Source of the DNA: Faecalicatena absiana
Lineage (GTDB): Bacteria; Bacillota; Bacilli; Lactobacillales; Lactobacillaceae
DNA length: 64,000 nt
Direction: 5' to 3'
NCBI GenBank assembly: GCA_017309015.1
Contig: JAEDAG010000003.1
Span: 1-64,000, forward strand
Position 1 is the stretch's first letter. Each line of letters begins with the position of its first letter. Positions 34,352 to 42,750 of this stretch are shown here, piece by piece. Position numbers and translations under genes: made by a program. The notes below the pieces were generated by a model. The model saw only the letters and a program-made list of their open reading frames with translations. It made no database searches and was not told the origin of the DNA.

Positions 34352-36643
34352 TTACTTATTTTCGTAAGTCGTCGGATCAACTGCCAGCAAGGGGCTCTTC
34401 TCACCGGCGTAGACGATGTCCAGCTTGTACATGGCCCGGGAGGCAATCGTGTAGACCAGCTGGGTCTCATCTTCTTCGTGGTAGGCCGCCTTTGAGGCAT
34501 CCCACATGACGACCGCGTCGAATTCCAGCCCCTTGGCCAAGTAAGACGGCAAGACCAGGTTCCCTTCAACCAGGCGCTGGTTGGCGTCGCGGATCAAGGT
34601 GGCCTTAGCCCCGTGCTCCTTGAGCCAGGCAGCGGCTTCCTGGGCGCTGGCCAGGTCCTTGGCAATCACGGCCGTGGTCATCTTCTGGGCATCATTGGCC
34701 TTGATAGCCGCCAGCATGGCCTCCCCAGCCTCTTCCTTGCTCTCGCGGCCCCAAACTTGCGGGCGGGGTCCTTGGCGGTTGAAGCTTTCGATCTTCTCCC
34801 CGTGGCGGAGAATCTGCTTGGTAAAGTCAGTCAGCTGCTTGGTTGACCGGTAGGACTTGGTCAATTGGACCACCTTGGTCTTTTCCGGATCAAACAAGCC
34901 AGAGATCTGCTTCAGCAAAGTTGAGCTCTCATCCTTGGTAAAAATGGCCTGGTTCAAGTCGCCCAGCATGGTGAACTTGGCCCGTGGGAAGTTGTAGCGC
35001 AGGTAGGCCAGCTGGAAGGCTGAGTAGTCCTGAATTTCATCGATGAAGCAGTAGCGCATCTCGATGTTGGTCTGGCGGGCAACGATCAAGTCGTAGAGAT
35101 ACAAGTAGGCGGAAGCGTCCCGCATCTCGATTTCGCGCTGCTTGAACTTTTCCTTGACGCCCTCGACGTGCTCAGCCCATTCGCTTTCGCTGATGCCGTA
35201 CTTTTCCAGCTTGGTCATCTTTGGCACGGCCCGCAGGAAGGCCAGGTACTGGGCCCGGACGTTCAGGAAGTGGTTGCGGTTGATCCCCTTGGCCACCTTG
35301 GCCAAGTGCTTGACGACGATCTTGCGGCCCAGGAACTTGCGCTCAGCCTCTTCTGACGGGAATTCCTGGTCTGGCCGGTCGTACATGCTCAGCATCTGCT
35401 CGTGGCTCAGGCTTTCGATTTCCTTGGTCACCCAGGCCTTGCGGATTTCAGGCGCGATCTTCCGGTTCAGGCGGTGAATCAATTCCTCGCGGGTAGCGTC
35501 GATCCGGTTGCCCAGCTTGTAGTTTTCATTGAAGGAGTAGTAGAGCTCCTTGATTTCTTCCTTGCTGAAGAAAGGCTTCTTCTTGGTCCGGAAGTAGATG
35601 TTTTTAAAAATCATCCCGGACTTGTTCAAGTGCTGGCCATACTTGGTCACCAGCTTGAAGAAGGTCAGCGAGTCCTTGAAGCGGCCGATCGCCGTGTCAG
35701 CCAGGCTGTCCTCGAACTGCTCAAAAAGGTTCTGGACGTGCATCTTCGGCAAGCGGCGGTTGATGAACTGCCAGTAGGTCATTTGGACCATGTTCTGCTC
35801 GCCCATTTCCGGGAGAACGTTCTCGATGTAGTCGTTGAACAGTTGGTTCGGGCTGAACATGATGACGTTCCCGCTCTTCAGGTTGCCCCGGTAGCGGTAG
35901 AGCAGGAAGGCAATCCGCTGGAGGATGGCACTGGTCTTGCCCGACCCGGCAGCCCCCTGAACAAACAGCAGGTCGCTCTTGGTGTCGCGGATGATCTTGT
36001 TCTGCTCTCTTTGGATGGTCTTGACGATCGACTTCATCTGGATGGAGGACTTCTCAGACAAGACCTCCATCAGCATCTGGTCGCCGATGGTCTCGTCCGT
36101 ATCAAACATGTTGACGATGGTGCCGTCTTCGATCATGAACTGGCGCTTCTTGGACATTTCCACGGAAACTGGCCCGTCTGGGGATTCATAGGTCACGTGG
36201 CCGATCCTGCCGTCGTAGTAGATCGAGGAGATCGGGGCCCGCCAGTCGTAGATCAGCAGGTTCTTGTCCTTGTCCATGAAGGAGGCCAGGCCGATGTAGA
36301 TGGTTTCCGGATCCTCCCCTTCTTCCTGGAAGTCGACCCGGGCGAAGTAGGGGTGCTCGTGCAGGCGCTTGAGCGTGGAAAGCTCACGGGCGTTGACCTG
36401 CCAGGCATTGTCGCGTTCTTTCAGCATTTGCTGCTGCTGCTGGATCGACAGGGCGGTATCCATAGAGGTTGAGTAGTCGTCAAAGTCCAGACGGATGTCG
36501 TCATAGAAGTGGGCGGAGATATCCTTGGCTTCCGCCTTGTCTTTGGCGATTTGGCGGGCCAGCTCATCTCCTTGCTGGTCAATCTGGCCCAGGATCGAAT
36601 CCAAGTGGGCCTGTTCTTTGTTGCGTTCTGAAATTTCTGCCAT
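34352..36643 (-). CDS. helD: RNA polymerase recycling motor HelD (UvrD-like)
   Basis: 763 residues, close to Bacillus HelD (774). The N-terminal coiled-coil arm (about 1-90, EQAHLDSILGQIDQQGDELARQ) reaches into the RNA polymerase secondary channel in known structures. Walker A is VQGAAGSGKTSAIL (about 229-242), motif II in FIDEIQDYS and later motifs in LTKSYRSTKQLTDF and YLAKGLEFDAVV. It frees stalled polymerase from DNA. Monocistronic, divergent from the matrixin gene. Confidence 0.93.
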   Translation of the reverse strand: MAEISERNKEQAHLDSILGQIDQQGDELARQIAKDKAEAKDISAHFYDDIRLDFDDYSTSMDTALSIQQQQQMLKERDNAWQVNARELSTLKRLHEHPYFARVDFQEEGEDPETIYIGLASFMDKDKNLLIYDWRAPISSIYYDGRIGHVTYESPDGPVSVEMSKKRQFMIEDGTIVNMFDTDETIGDQMLMEVLSEKSSIQMKSIVKTIQREQNKIIRDTKSDLLFVQGAAGSGKTSAILQRIAFLLYRYRGNLKSGNVIMFSPNQLFNDYIENVLPEMGEQNMVQMTYWQFINRRLPKMHVQNLFEQFEDSLADTAIGRFKDSLTFFKLVTKYGQHLNKSGMIFKNIYFRTKKKPFFSKEEIKELYYSFNENYKLGNRIDATREELIHRLNRKIAPEIRKAWVTKEIESLSHEQMLSMYDRPDQEFPSEEAERKFLGRKIVVKHLAKVAKGINRNHFLNVRAQYLAFLRAVPKMTKLEKYGISESEWAEHVEGVKEKFKQREIEMRDASAYLYLYDLIVARQTNIEMRYCFIDEIQDYSAFQLAYLRYNFPRAKFTMLGDLNQAIFTKDESSTLLKQISGLFDPEKTKVVQLTKSYRSTKQLTDFTKQILRHGEKIESFNRQGPRPQVWGRESKEEAGEAMLAAIKANDAQKMTTAVIAKDLASAQEAAAWLKEHGAKATLIRDANQRLVEGNLVLPSYLAKGLEFDAVVMWDASKAAYHEEDETQLVYTIASRAMYKLDIVYAGEKSPLLAVDPTTYENK

Positions 36644-36808
36644 GCAAACACCTTTTCTAAAAATCTTGCATAATATTGTACCATCTTTTCAGCCCGACCG
36701 GTACTTTTCCGTCTCTCGCCCGCAAGCGGATCCATAAGAAAAGGCAAGTATTTTGCTAGGCAGAGCCCTGGAAAAAAACTATAATATACTAGCTAGAAGG
36801 AGGCCTTC

Positions 36809-37474
36809 ATGAGCAAATTTTTCAACTTCTTAAAGAACCTGCTGGTCCTGACCTGCCTAATTGGGGTCGCTTGGACCTACCAGGACCAGATCAAGGACGT
36901 CGCGGCTGACTGGGGCAGCAAGCTTGCCGGCTGCCTGCCAGACAGCCTCAGCACGGCCGACCTGGCCGAGAAGACCATCTCGGAGAATTCCAAGTCCACC
37001 ATCAAGAACACGACCGGCTACACCTGGCCCAAGAAGACCGCGACCGTCTACATCGACTTAAAGCGGTCCAGCCAGGTTGACCTTTACAACGCGACGATCA
37101 ACGCCATGGCCGCTTGGAATCAGACCGGGGCCTTCCGCTTTAAGCAGGCTTCCAGCAAGAAGAAGGCCCAGATTGTCGTCGTCTCCGCCTACAAGTCAGA
37201 CGGAGCCGCCGGCCTGACCACCTACAAGTACTCCAACCGCAACCGCCGGCTCTACTCGGCCAAGGTATCCCTGAACACCTACTATTTGGACAGCAGCTAC
37301 TACAACTACTCCCAAGCCCGGATCGTCAACACGGTTGAGCACGAGCTGGGCCACGCCATCGGCTTGGACCACCGCAATGGGGTCTCGGTCATGTACCCGA
37401 CCGGGTCTTTGTACACGATCCAGCCGAAGGACATTGACTTGGTCAAGAAGATCTACAAGGGCAAGAAATTTTAG
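36809..37474 (+). CDS. Matrixin-like secreted zinc metalloprotease
   Basis: 221 residues. An N-terminal hydrophobic segment (about 8-22) targets it to the membrane or outside. The catalytic zinc site HELGHAIGLDH (about 178-188) and Met-turn SVMYP (about 193-197) are those of metzincins. The catalytic domain is about 130 residues, shorter than animal matrixins, without a hemopexin part. It has no adjacent inhibitor. GAAGGAGG precedes the start. It may trim surface proteins or peptides; the target is unknown. The next gene begins 27 nt later in the same direction. Confidence 0.86.
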   Translation: MSKFFNFLKNLLVLTCLIGVAWTYQDQIKDVAADWGSKLAGCLPDSLSTADLAEKTISENSKSTIKNTTGYTWPKKTATVYIDLKRSSQVDLYNATINAMAAWNQTGAFRFKQASSKKKAQIVVVSAYKSDGAAGLTTYKYSNRNRRLYSAKVSLNTYYLDSSYYNYSQARIVNTVEHELGHAIGLDHRNGVSVMYPTGSLYTIQPKDIDLVKKIYKGKKF

Positions 37475-37501
37475 CTGAAGCAGACAGAAACAGAGGCAGA
37501 C

Positions 37502-38155
37502 ATGAAACGCATTTATTTGATCCGGCACGGGAAGACTTTTATCAACAAGTACAACAAGATGCAGGGCTGGTGCGACACCCCATTGACGGCAGAAGGGCGC
37601 GAAGGTGCCGAGCAGGCCGCTGAGGCCTTAAAGGACCTGCCTTTGGACATTGCCCTGTCCAGCAACACCCTGCGGGCCAGCGAGACCTGTGAGATCATCA
37701 TGCAGAAGAACTGCAACAAGGACCTGCTCCAGCACCTGGCCTATCCTTACTTCAGAGAACACTTCTATGGCTACTTTGAGGGGATGGACAATGACGTGGC
37801 TTGGCGGATGGTCGGCGCGGCCCATGGCTTCACCAGCGCGGACGATTTGGCCAAGAACGCGACCTGCGACCAGATTGCCGACTGGACCAAGGAAGCTGAC
37901 CCCTACCATGACGCTGAAGACAGCACGGAATTTTGGGCCCGCTGGCAGAAGGGCTTTGACCTGATCAGCCAGCTGGACGGGGCCGAAAACATCCTGCTGG
38001 TCAGCCACGGCTTTGCCATCAAGTCCCTGGCCCAGCGATTCGCGGTCAGCGGAATTGACACGACGGTCCACCCAAGAAACGCCTCCATCTCCACTTTGGT
38101 GATGGACAACCAGGGGCAATTGCGGATGACCAGCTACAATCAGCTGCATCTATAA
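37502..38155 (+). CDS. Histidine phosphatase (phosphoglycerate-mutase family)
   Basis: 217 residues. The RHG motif IRHGKTF (His about 9) and the second catalytic His in VSHGFAIKSL (about 164-173) define the branch-2-like fold of cofactor-dependent phosphoglycerate mutase relatives. The length is that of small stand-alone phosphatases rather than glycolytic GpmA. Substrate is unknown. It follows the matrixin gene by 27 nt and ends before a terminator. Confidence 0.88.
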   Translation: MKRIYLIRHGKTFINKYNKMQGWCDTPLTAEGREGAEQAAEALKDLPLDIALSSNTLRASETCEIIMQKNCNKDLLQHLAYPYFREHFYGYFEGMDNDVAWRMVGAAHGFTSADDLAKNATCDQIADWTKEADPYHDAEDSTEFWARWQKGFDLISQLDGAENILLVSHGFAIKSLAQRFAVSGIDTTVHPRNASISTLVMDNQGQLRMTSYNQLHL

Positions 38156-38222
38156 TTTTTACCAGTTTTTTACAGGCAAAACCCTTGCAAGTTTAACCAG
38201 ACGCTCTATAATATGTGCCAGC

Positions 38223-38251
38223 AAAAGAAAAAGCTAGTTGCTTTTTCTTTT
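38223..38251 (+). terminator. Intrinsic terminator
   Basis: AAAAGAAAAAGC / GCTTTTTCTTTT stem with a TAGTT loop and T-run. Confidence 0.88.
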
Positions 38252-38293
38252 TTATTCCATTCCTAATTATTAAAACGGAGCGCAATTAAATAT

Positions 38294-38980
38294 ATGAGAA
38301 CTAAGATTTTTGGTCACCGCGGCTACCCTGCCAAGTTTGCTGAGAACTCCCTGGAAGGGTTTGACTACTGCTTCAAGCATGGGGCTGAAGGGATTGAATT
38401 CGATGTGCACCTGACCAAGGACGGGGTCCCGGTCATCATGCATGACGAAGACATCAAGCGCACGACCAACGGCAAAGGCTTAATCAAGGACTACACCTTG
38501 CGGGAATTGGATCAATTCCACCTGGCCAACGGCGAGCGGATTCCCCGCCTGCGCGACCTGTTTGAACTGGCTGAAGACTACGACGGCCAGCTCAACCTGG
38601 AAATGAAGACCAACAAGTTTGACTACCCTGGCCTGCCAGAGAAAGTTTTTGACCTGGCTGACCACTTCAAGTTCAAGCAAGAAATCATCTACTCATCATT
38701 TAACCTGCAGACCCTGGTGCACGCCAAGGAGGTCCGCCCCAACCAGAACTACAACTTCCTGACTGACAAGGAAATCAAGAACCCAGTACAGTTCATTAAG
38801 GAGCACGGCTTCAGCGGCATTCACCCAGAGCACTTGGTTGACACCAAGGCCGTTGAAAGAATCTGGACCGTCGACAGCAAGGCCCGGGCCAAGAAGATCA
38901 TCCAATACGGTGCTGCCGGCTTCTTCACCAACAAGTTCGAAGATATGATGGCCTTGCGCAAGGAAGTTGCCAATTACTAA
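38294..38980 (+). CDS. Glycerophosphodiester phosphodiesterase
   Basis: 228 residues, cytoplasmic. It splits glycerophosphodiesters to glycerol 3-phosphate and an alcohol. HRGYPAKFAENSLEGF (about 8-23) holds the catalytic His and the metal-binding Glu; GIEFDVHLTKDGVPVIMHDE (about 36-55) completes the active site. The C-terminus (KKIIQYGAAGFFTNKFEDM) is family-like. It could recycle teichoic acid or lipid pieces. Confidence 0.93.
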   Translation: MRTKIFGHRGYPAKFAENSLEGFDYCFKHGAEGIEFDVHLTKDGVPVIMHDEDIKRTTNGKGLIKDYTLRELDQFHLANGERIPRLRDLFELAEDYDGQLNLEMKTNKFDYPGLPEKVFDLADHFKFKQEIIYSSFNLQTLVHAKEVRPNQNYNFLTDKEIKNPVQFIKEHGFSGIHPEHLVDTKAVERIWTVDSKARAKKIIQYGAAGFFTNKFEDMMALRKEVANY

Positions 38981-38993
38981 CAGAAGATCAATT

Positions 38994-39028
38994 AAAAGAG
39001 TTGTCTGGACTGACAGCTCTTTTTTTGC
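38994..39028 (+). terminator. Intrinsic terminator
   Basis: AAAGAGTTGTC / GACAGCTCTTT stem (one G-T pair) followed by seven T. Confidence 0.85.
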
Positions 39029-39052
39029 GCGGTAATTTTCAACATAAGCAGA

Positions 39053-39081
39053 TTGTATTCGGTTTCACCAAGTGCTAAAAT
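39053..39081 (+). promoter_or_regulatory. Promoter of the coiled-coil surface protein gene
   Basis: TTGTAT (39053-39058), 17 nt, TAAAAT (39076-39081), about 40 nt before the ATG. Confidence 0.65.
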
Positions 39082-39122
39082 CGACATGTCTCATATGTGA
39101 TATCAAAGGAAGGAAAAGTAAT

Positions 39123-41417
39123 ATGCGGAAAATTTCCAAAAACATTCTGCTCATATCATCTGTTGGCTTGGCCAGCTCCGCTTTTGCGGTGACTGCTACC
39201 CACCCAGTGTTTGCCGCAAGTAACACTAGCAAGAAAACTACTGTGGCTAACGACCAAGCCAAGGTTAAGAGCGCGCAAAATAGTGTTAACCAAACTCAAA
39301 GCAAGTTAACCAAGGCGCAAAATGATTTGAATACCGTTAACAAGGATCTGACTCAAAAAGAGACGGATTTGGCAAATGCTAAAAATGCAACCGAAGCCGC
39401 TAATGGTAAGGTAGCAGCTCCGAATAAGAGCAATAATGAGGCTCAGTCCGCTCTCAAGCAAGCTCAAGCAGCCACTGATTCCGCAAACAGCAACTACCAA
39501 AACGCTGTTAAGGACAATACCGACAAGCAAAAGGACTTAACTGATTCGCAAAACAAAGTAACTAATCTCGAAAAACAACTTACTGATGGCGAAAAGAACA
39601 ATAACGACATCAAGCAAAAAGTTACTGACAAGAACAATGAGATCAGCGACAACCAGAAGACTTTGTCCGGCTTGCAACAAGAAAAGAGCAAATCTGACGC
39701 TAAGCTTTCATCCGCGCAAAATAATCTTGCTGAAAAGAAGCAGAAGGCTGATAGTGCCTCACAGGCCTTGCAAACGGCTAAAAAAGATCTGGGTTCAGCA
39801 ACCAGCACTAATGAAAGCTTGACCCTTCCGCAAAGCTACATTGACTACGTTACTGGCAAGTCAACTGACTGGGATACTGCCAAAAAGGACCTGCAAGATG
39901 TAGTAAACAGCCACACTTATCCATTTACTGATGGTGATGAAAACGATACTGTTTACGACGATCCTGCCGCCTTATCCGAAACAGATCAAAAGCGTTTGGA
40001 TTTCTACGTAAAGAGCTTAATTGATTCCGTCAAGTCTCAAGTTGGATCAACCAGCAAGCTGACTATCACTGACGGTTCACTTGAATTTGCTAAGCGTTAC
40101 ACGCAAGAATACCAAAGCAGCAATTATGTCTTTAGAAAGTACAACGCAATCAAGTCAGCCTCAAGCATCATGGGCCTTGATGAGTATGCTGTCACTGGAT
40201 ATGACATTGCTGCCAACAGACAAGTTACTAGTCGGTCCATTTCGATTATCAATGGGTACGTATATAACTCATATGAATTCGGGACAACCAAGATGAGCGA
40301 AATTGCCAAGGCAGCTTTTGACTTGGTAACACAGGAACTGGCTAATCCAACTGATTACAACAACATCATCAACAACAATGGTTACTTCTCAGTTGCTGTA
40401 ACCACCCAGGATGACAAGTTCTACGTCTGCCTTTTGACAATCAACCCTACTAACGTTCCAAGTCGCTTTAACACCAAGGAAGTTGTCAAGCCGAGCCAAG
40501 ATGAACTTGCAGCAGCTGCTCAAAAGGCTCAAGCTGATTCAGACCAAGCCAACAAAGACGTCAAAAGTGCTCAAAGCGCGTTTGATCAAACGCAAACTGA
40601 AAATCAAAAACTCAGTCATCAAATCAGTGATCTGCAAAAGAAAATCAGTGACGATCAAGGCGCTGTTGCATCCTTGCAGAACCAGCTTACTGACACGGCA
40701 AAGCTTCAGTCACAGATCAAGGAAACCAAGGACTCGTTGCCGGCAAAGCAAGCTGCTCTGCAAGCAGCAAATGAGAAGGTTAAAACTACTCAAAGCAAAC
40801 TGAATGACTGCAAGACCGCATTAGCAGCGGCTCAGAAAGAAGCAGCAAATACCCAAAGCAACTTGGATAAGGTAAAGGCTGACGCAAGCAGTGCACAACA
40901 AAAGCTCCAAACTGCTCAGAAGGCATACAATGAAGCAAAGAAGAAGCAAGAAAAGCTAACAGCATCGGTTGCATCACTCAGCAAGAAGCTTGCCTACGAA
41001 AAGAAGCAACTGGCCCACGCTAAGGCTGTTTTAGCTCTTGCTCAAAGCAAGAAGGCTACTACTAAGAAGTCAACCACTGGCAAGAAAGCCAAGACCACTA
41101 AGAAGACGGTCAAGAAGGCTAAAAAGTCCAAGAAAGTAGTTGTCGCAAGCAGCAAGTTCACCAGCCTCAAGGGCAGCAAGAAGGCCTTTGTTGGCAGCTG
41201 GAAGAAAGCCAAGTCCGTTTCTGGCTACCAAATCCGCTATAGCACGGCTTCATCAATGAAGAAGGCTAAGACTAAGAGCACCAAGGCAACGAAAGTTAAG
41301 ATTTCCCGCTTAAAGAGCAAGAAGAAGTACTACGTACAGCTTCGTTCTTACCGCAAGCTTTCCGGAAAGACCTTCTACTCTGCTTGGTCAAAGGCTAAGA
41401 CAGTCAAGACCCGTTAA
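39123..41417 (+). CDS. Secreted coiled-coil surface protein (SEC10/PgrA-like)
   Basis: 764 residues. The signal peptide ends about residue 34 (HPVFAAS). A long coiled coil (about 40-240) leads to a globular domain (about 245-455; LPQSYIDYVTGKSTDWDTAK, DFYVKSLIDSVKSQVG, GYFSVAVTTQDDKFYV) like the SEC10/PgrA surface-exclusion, CAP-type domain. A second coiled coil (about 475-660), a Lys/Thr run and a final fibronectin-III-like unit follow. There is no LPXTG; the lysine run may hold it on the wall by charge. ATG 39123 has AAGGAAGGAAAAG. Codon use is AT-richer than neighbours, suggesting transfer. Confidence 0.8.
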   Translation: MRKISKNILLISSVGLASSAFAVTATHPVFAASNTSKKTTVANDQAKVKSAQNSVNQTQSKLTKAQNDLNTVNKDLTQKETDLANAKNATEAANGKVAAPNKSNNEAQSALKQAQAATDSANSNYQNAVKDNTDKQKDLTDSQNKVTNLEKQLTDGEKNNNDIKQKVTDKNNEISDNQKTLSGLQQEKSKSDAKLSSAQNNLAEKKQKADSASQALQTAKKDLGSATSTNESLTLPQSYIDYVTGKSTDWDTAKKDLQDVVNSHTYPFTDGDENDTVYDDPAALSETDQKRLDFYVKSLIDSVKSQVGSTSKLTITDGSLEFAKRYTQEYQSSNYVFRKYNAIKSASSIMGLDEYAVTGYDIAANRQVTSRSISIINGYVYNSYEFGTTKMSEIAKAAFDLVTQELANPTDYNNIINNNGYFSVAVTTQDDKFYVCLLTINPTNVPSRFNTKEVVKPSQDELAAAAQKAQADSDQANKDVKSAQSAFDQTQTENQKLSHQISDLQKKISDDQGAVASLQNQLTDTAKLQSQIKETKDSLPAKQAALQAANEKVKTTQSKLNDCKTALAAAQKEAANTQSNLDKVKADASSAQQKLQTAQKAYNEAKKKQEKLTASVASLSKKLAYEKKQLAHAKAVLALAQSKKATTKKSTTGKKAKTTKKTVKKAKKSKKVVVASSKFTSLKGSKKAFVGSWKKAKSVSGYQIRYSTASSMKKAKTKSTKATKVKISRLKSKKKYYVQLRSYRKLSGKTFYSAWSKAKTVKTR

Positions 41418-41445
41418 TCTATTCAAAAGCTGATATTGTATAAAT

Positions 41446-41478
41446 AAAAACTATTCCACGCATGGAATAGTTTTTTTA
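41446..41478 (+). terminator. Intrinsic terminator
   Basis: ACTATTCCA / TGGAATAGT stem with a CGCA loop and a T7 run. Confidence 0.88.
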
Positions 41479-41588
41479 GTCTCTACTTATTTTCATTAGT
41501 CTGACTGACCGACTTGACCTGCTTTCTAAAACAAAAAGAGCAACTAAGCCATAGTTGGTTTAGTTGCTCCTCTAAAAAGCGCTAGCGC

Positions 41589-41780
41589 TTATTTTTTATT
41601 GGTTTTCTTAAGAGCACCAAATGAGTTCTTAGTAGTTGCCTGGTTCTTAGAAGCTGCAGTGTACTTCTCTGAAGTCAAGTAGCCACTCTTGTTTAAGGTG
41701 TAAGTATATGCACCACTCTTAACGGTCTTACCCTTGACCATCTTGCCGCTCTTGGTGAAGTAATACCATGAGCTATTGAT
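41589..41780 (-). pseudogene. Displaced wall-binding repeat fragment
   Basis: In one frame it encodes SSWYYFTKSGKMVKGKTVKS and SGAYTYTLNKSGYLTSEKYT, then a Lys/Asn-rich end and a stop. These are glucan/choline-binding-type repeat remnants, the usual last part of GH70 enzymes and lactobacillus surface proteins. At its 5' side it runs in frame out of an IS982 remnant, so it has no start of its own. It could be the lost C-terminus of the adjacent glucanotransferase. Confidence 0.6.
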
Positions 41781-42290
41781 CTTGGTGATTACATAGCCAA
41801 GAACATACCCGTCCTGAGATACGTGGCCTTTAAAACCGTAGTAGTAAAACTTTTTGGTTAAGTTATAGCCAATGTTGGCTGTTCCTTCAAACACCTTAGC
41901 TCTGCGGTTTCTGATTGTCTTGACTTCAGATCGTTGACGATCTGAGCAGTGATGCCAAGAAGCGCTCTAGCCCTGCGATTAAAACGAGGCCTAGAAAGAC
42001 CACAAAGTCCCCAGCAACGGGCAAATCTGCGCTGAGAAGATATACCTTCCTCAGCTTGCCAGACAAGTAATGCAATGATTTCGTAGTCTGGAACCTTTAC
42101 CAGACCGGCATTGCGGCGGTGAGTTAACCGAGATGGGGCGTACTTGTAATAAAGTTTCTTGCAGATTTTCGACAAAGCTCTAAATTCTACTTGCAAACAG
42201 TGACTATAACGTTTAATCTGTAGTTGGTTCAACATTGTAAGGACTCCTTTATGTTTTTTCCAACTAGAGTCTACAATGTTGGACCTTTTT
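41781..42290 (-). mobile_element. IS982-type element, remnant copy A
   Basis: The 5' half of an IS982 transposase gene (start at about 42235: MLNQLQIKRYSHCLQVEF) is nearly identical to copy B at 46409-46925 but inverted. Some 50 nt are missing around the first catalytic Asp (the IIDSLPMPLC segment of copy B), and homology stops at 41781 inside VLGYVITK. The left flank to about 42290 holds an untranslated part with ACAATGTTGGACC repeats. It is inactive. Confidence 0.8.
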
Positions 42291-42294
42291 TGTT

Positions 42295-42420
42295 AGGAAA
42301 TTGAAACTATATTTCAACTAGCACCACGCGTAGGTTGATAATGTTTTGTTTAAATTCTTTGTCGTAACGAGTTGGCATGTAAAAATTCCTTCCTTTTGAG
42401 AGACGATTTATTCATTATAC
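42295..42420 (-). mobile_element. IS3-family remnant
   Basis: On the minus strand it encodes MPTRYDKEFKQNIINL, the N-terminus of an IS3-family OrfA transposase, then breaks off into a stop codon. An upstream AT-rich segment with GAGAGGG and a ribosome site AAGGAAGG precedes it. About 125 nt of a once longer element remain. Confidence 0.65.
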
Positions 42421-42714
42421 CCTCTCTTAAAAGTTGTCTCAGGAATCAGCTTACATCCATTCTTTCTAATGGATTGTGTGGTAACACCATTAAAGACCTT
42501 GATGGTTTTTTCTGTCCACTTAAATGTTCAACTTAAATTTTACAATCTGCCTTAACCATACAGGCCTTAGCAAGTCATGCTTTCATCCTGTTGTCCTTAC
42601 TAACCACAAAATGTAACAAAACAGACAAAAAACTGCAATTTACCAGGAAGAAATCCCATAAATTGCAGTTTTTCACTCTTTTAGGTTCCGTAGTGTAATA
42701 TTGTCGTAATCAGC
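42421..42714. other. Gene-free AT-rich stretch with a hairpin
   Basis: No gene is seen. A long inverted repeat, AACTGCAATTTA / TAAATTGCAGTT (42629-42673), with A/T runs outside can act as terminator of the GH70 gene. TTACACTACGGAACC nearby looks like an IS end but was not assigned to a family. Confidence 0.5.
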
Positions 42715-42750
42715 TTAGGAAAGCTTGATTTTTTTTAGGAAAGCCTGATT
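42715..42750. repeat. 16-nt tandem near-repeat at the GH70 3' end
   Basis: TTAGGAAAGCTTGATT (42715-42730) and TTAGGAAAGCCTGATT (42735-42750) differ at one base. The second is in the coding end (NQAFLK), the first creates the stop. It suggests a rearrangement at the gene end. Confidence 0.75.

Noticed and set aside
35402-36472. Long open frame (about 356 codons) antisense to helD
   Set aside because: It is a by-product of strong GC bias at third codon positions. It has no family features, while helD on the other strand is fully conserved.
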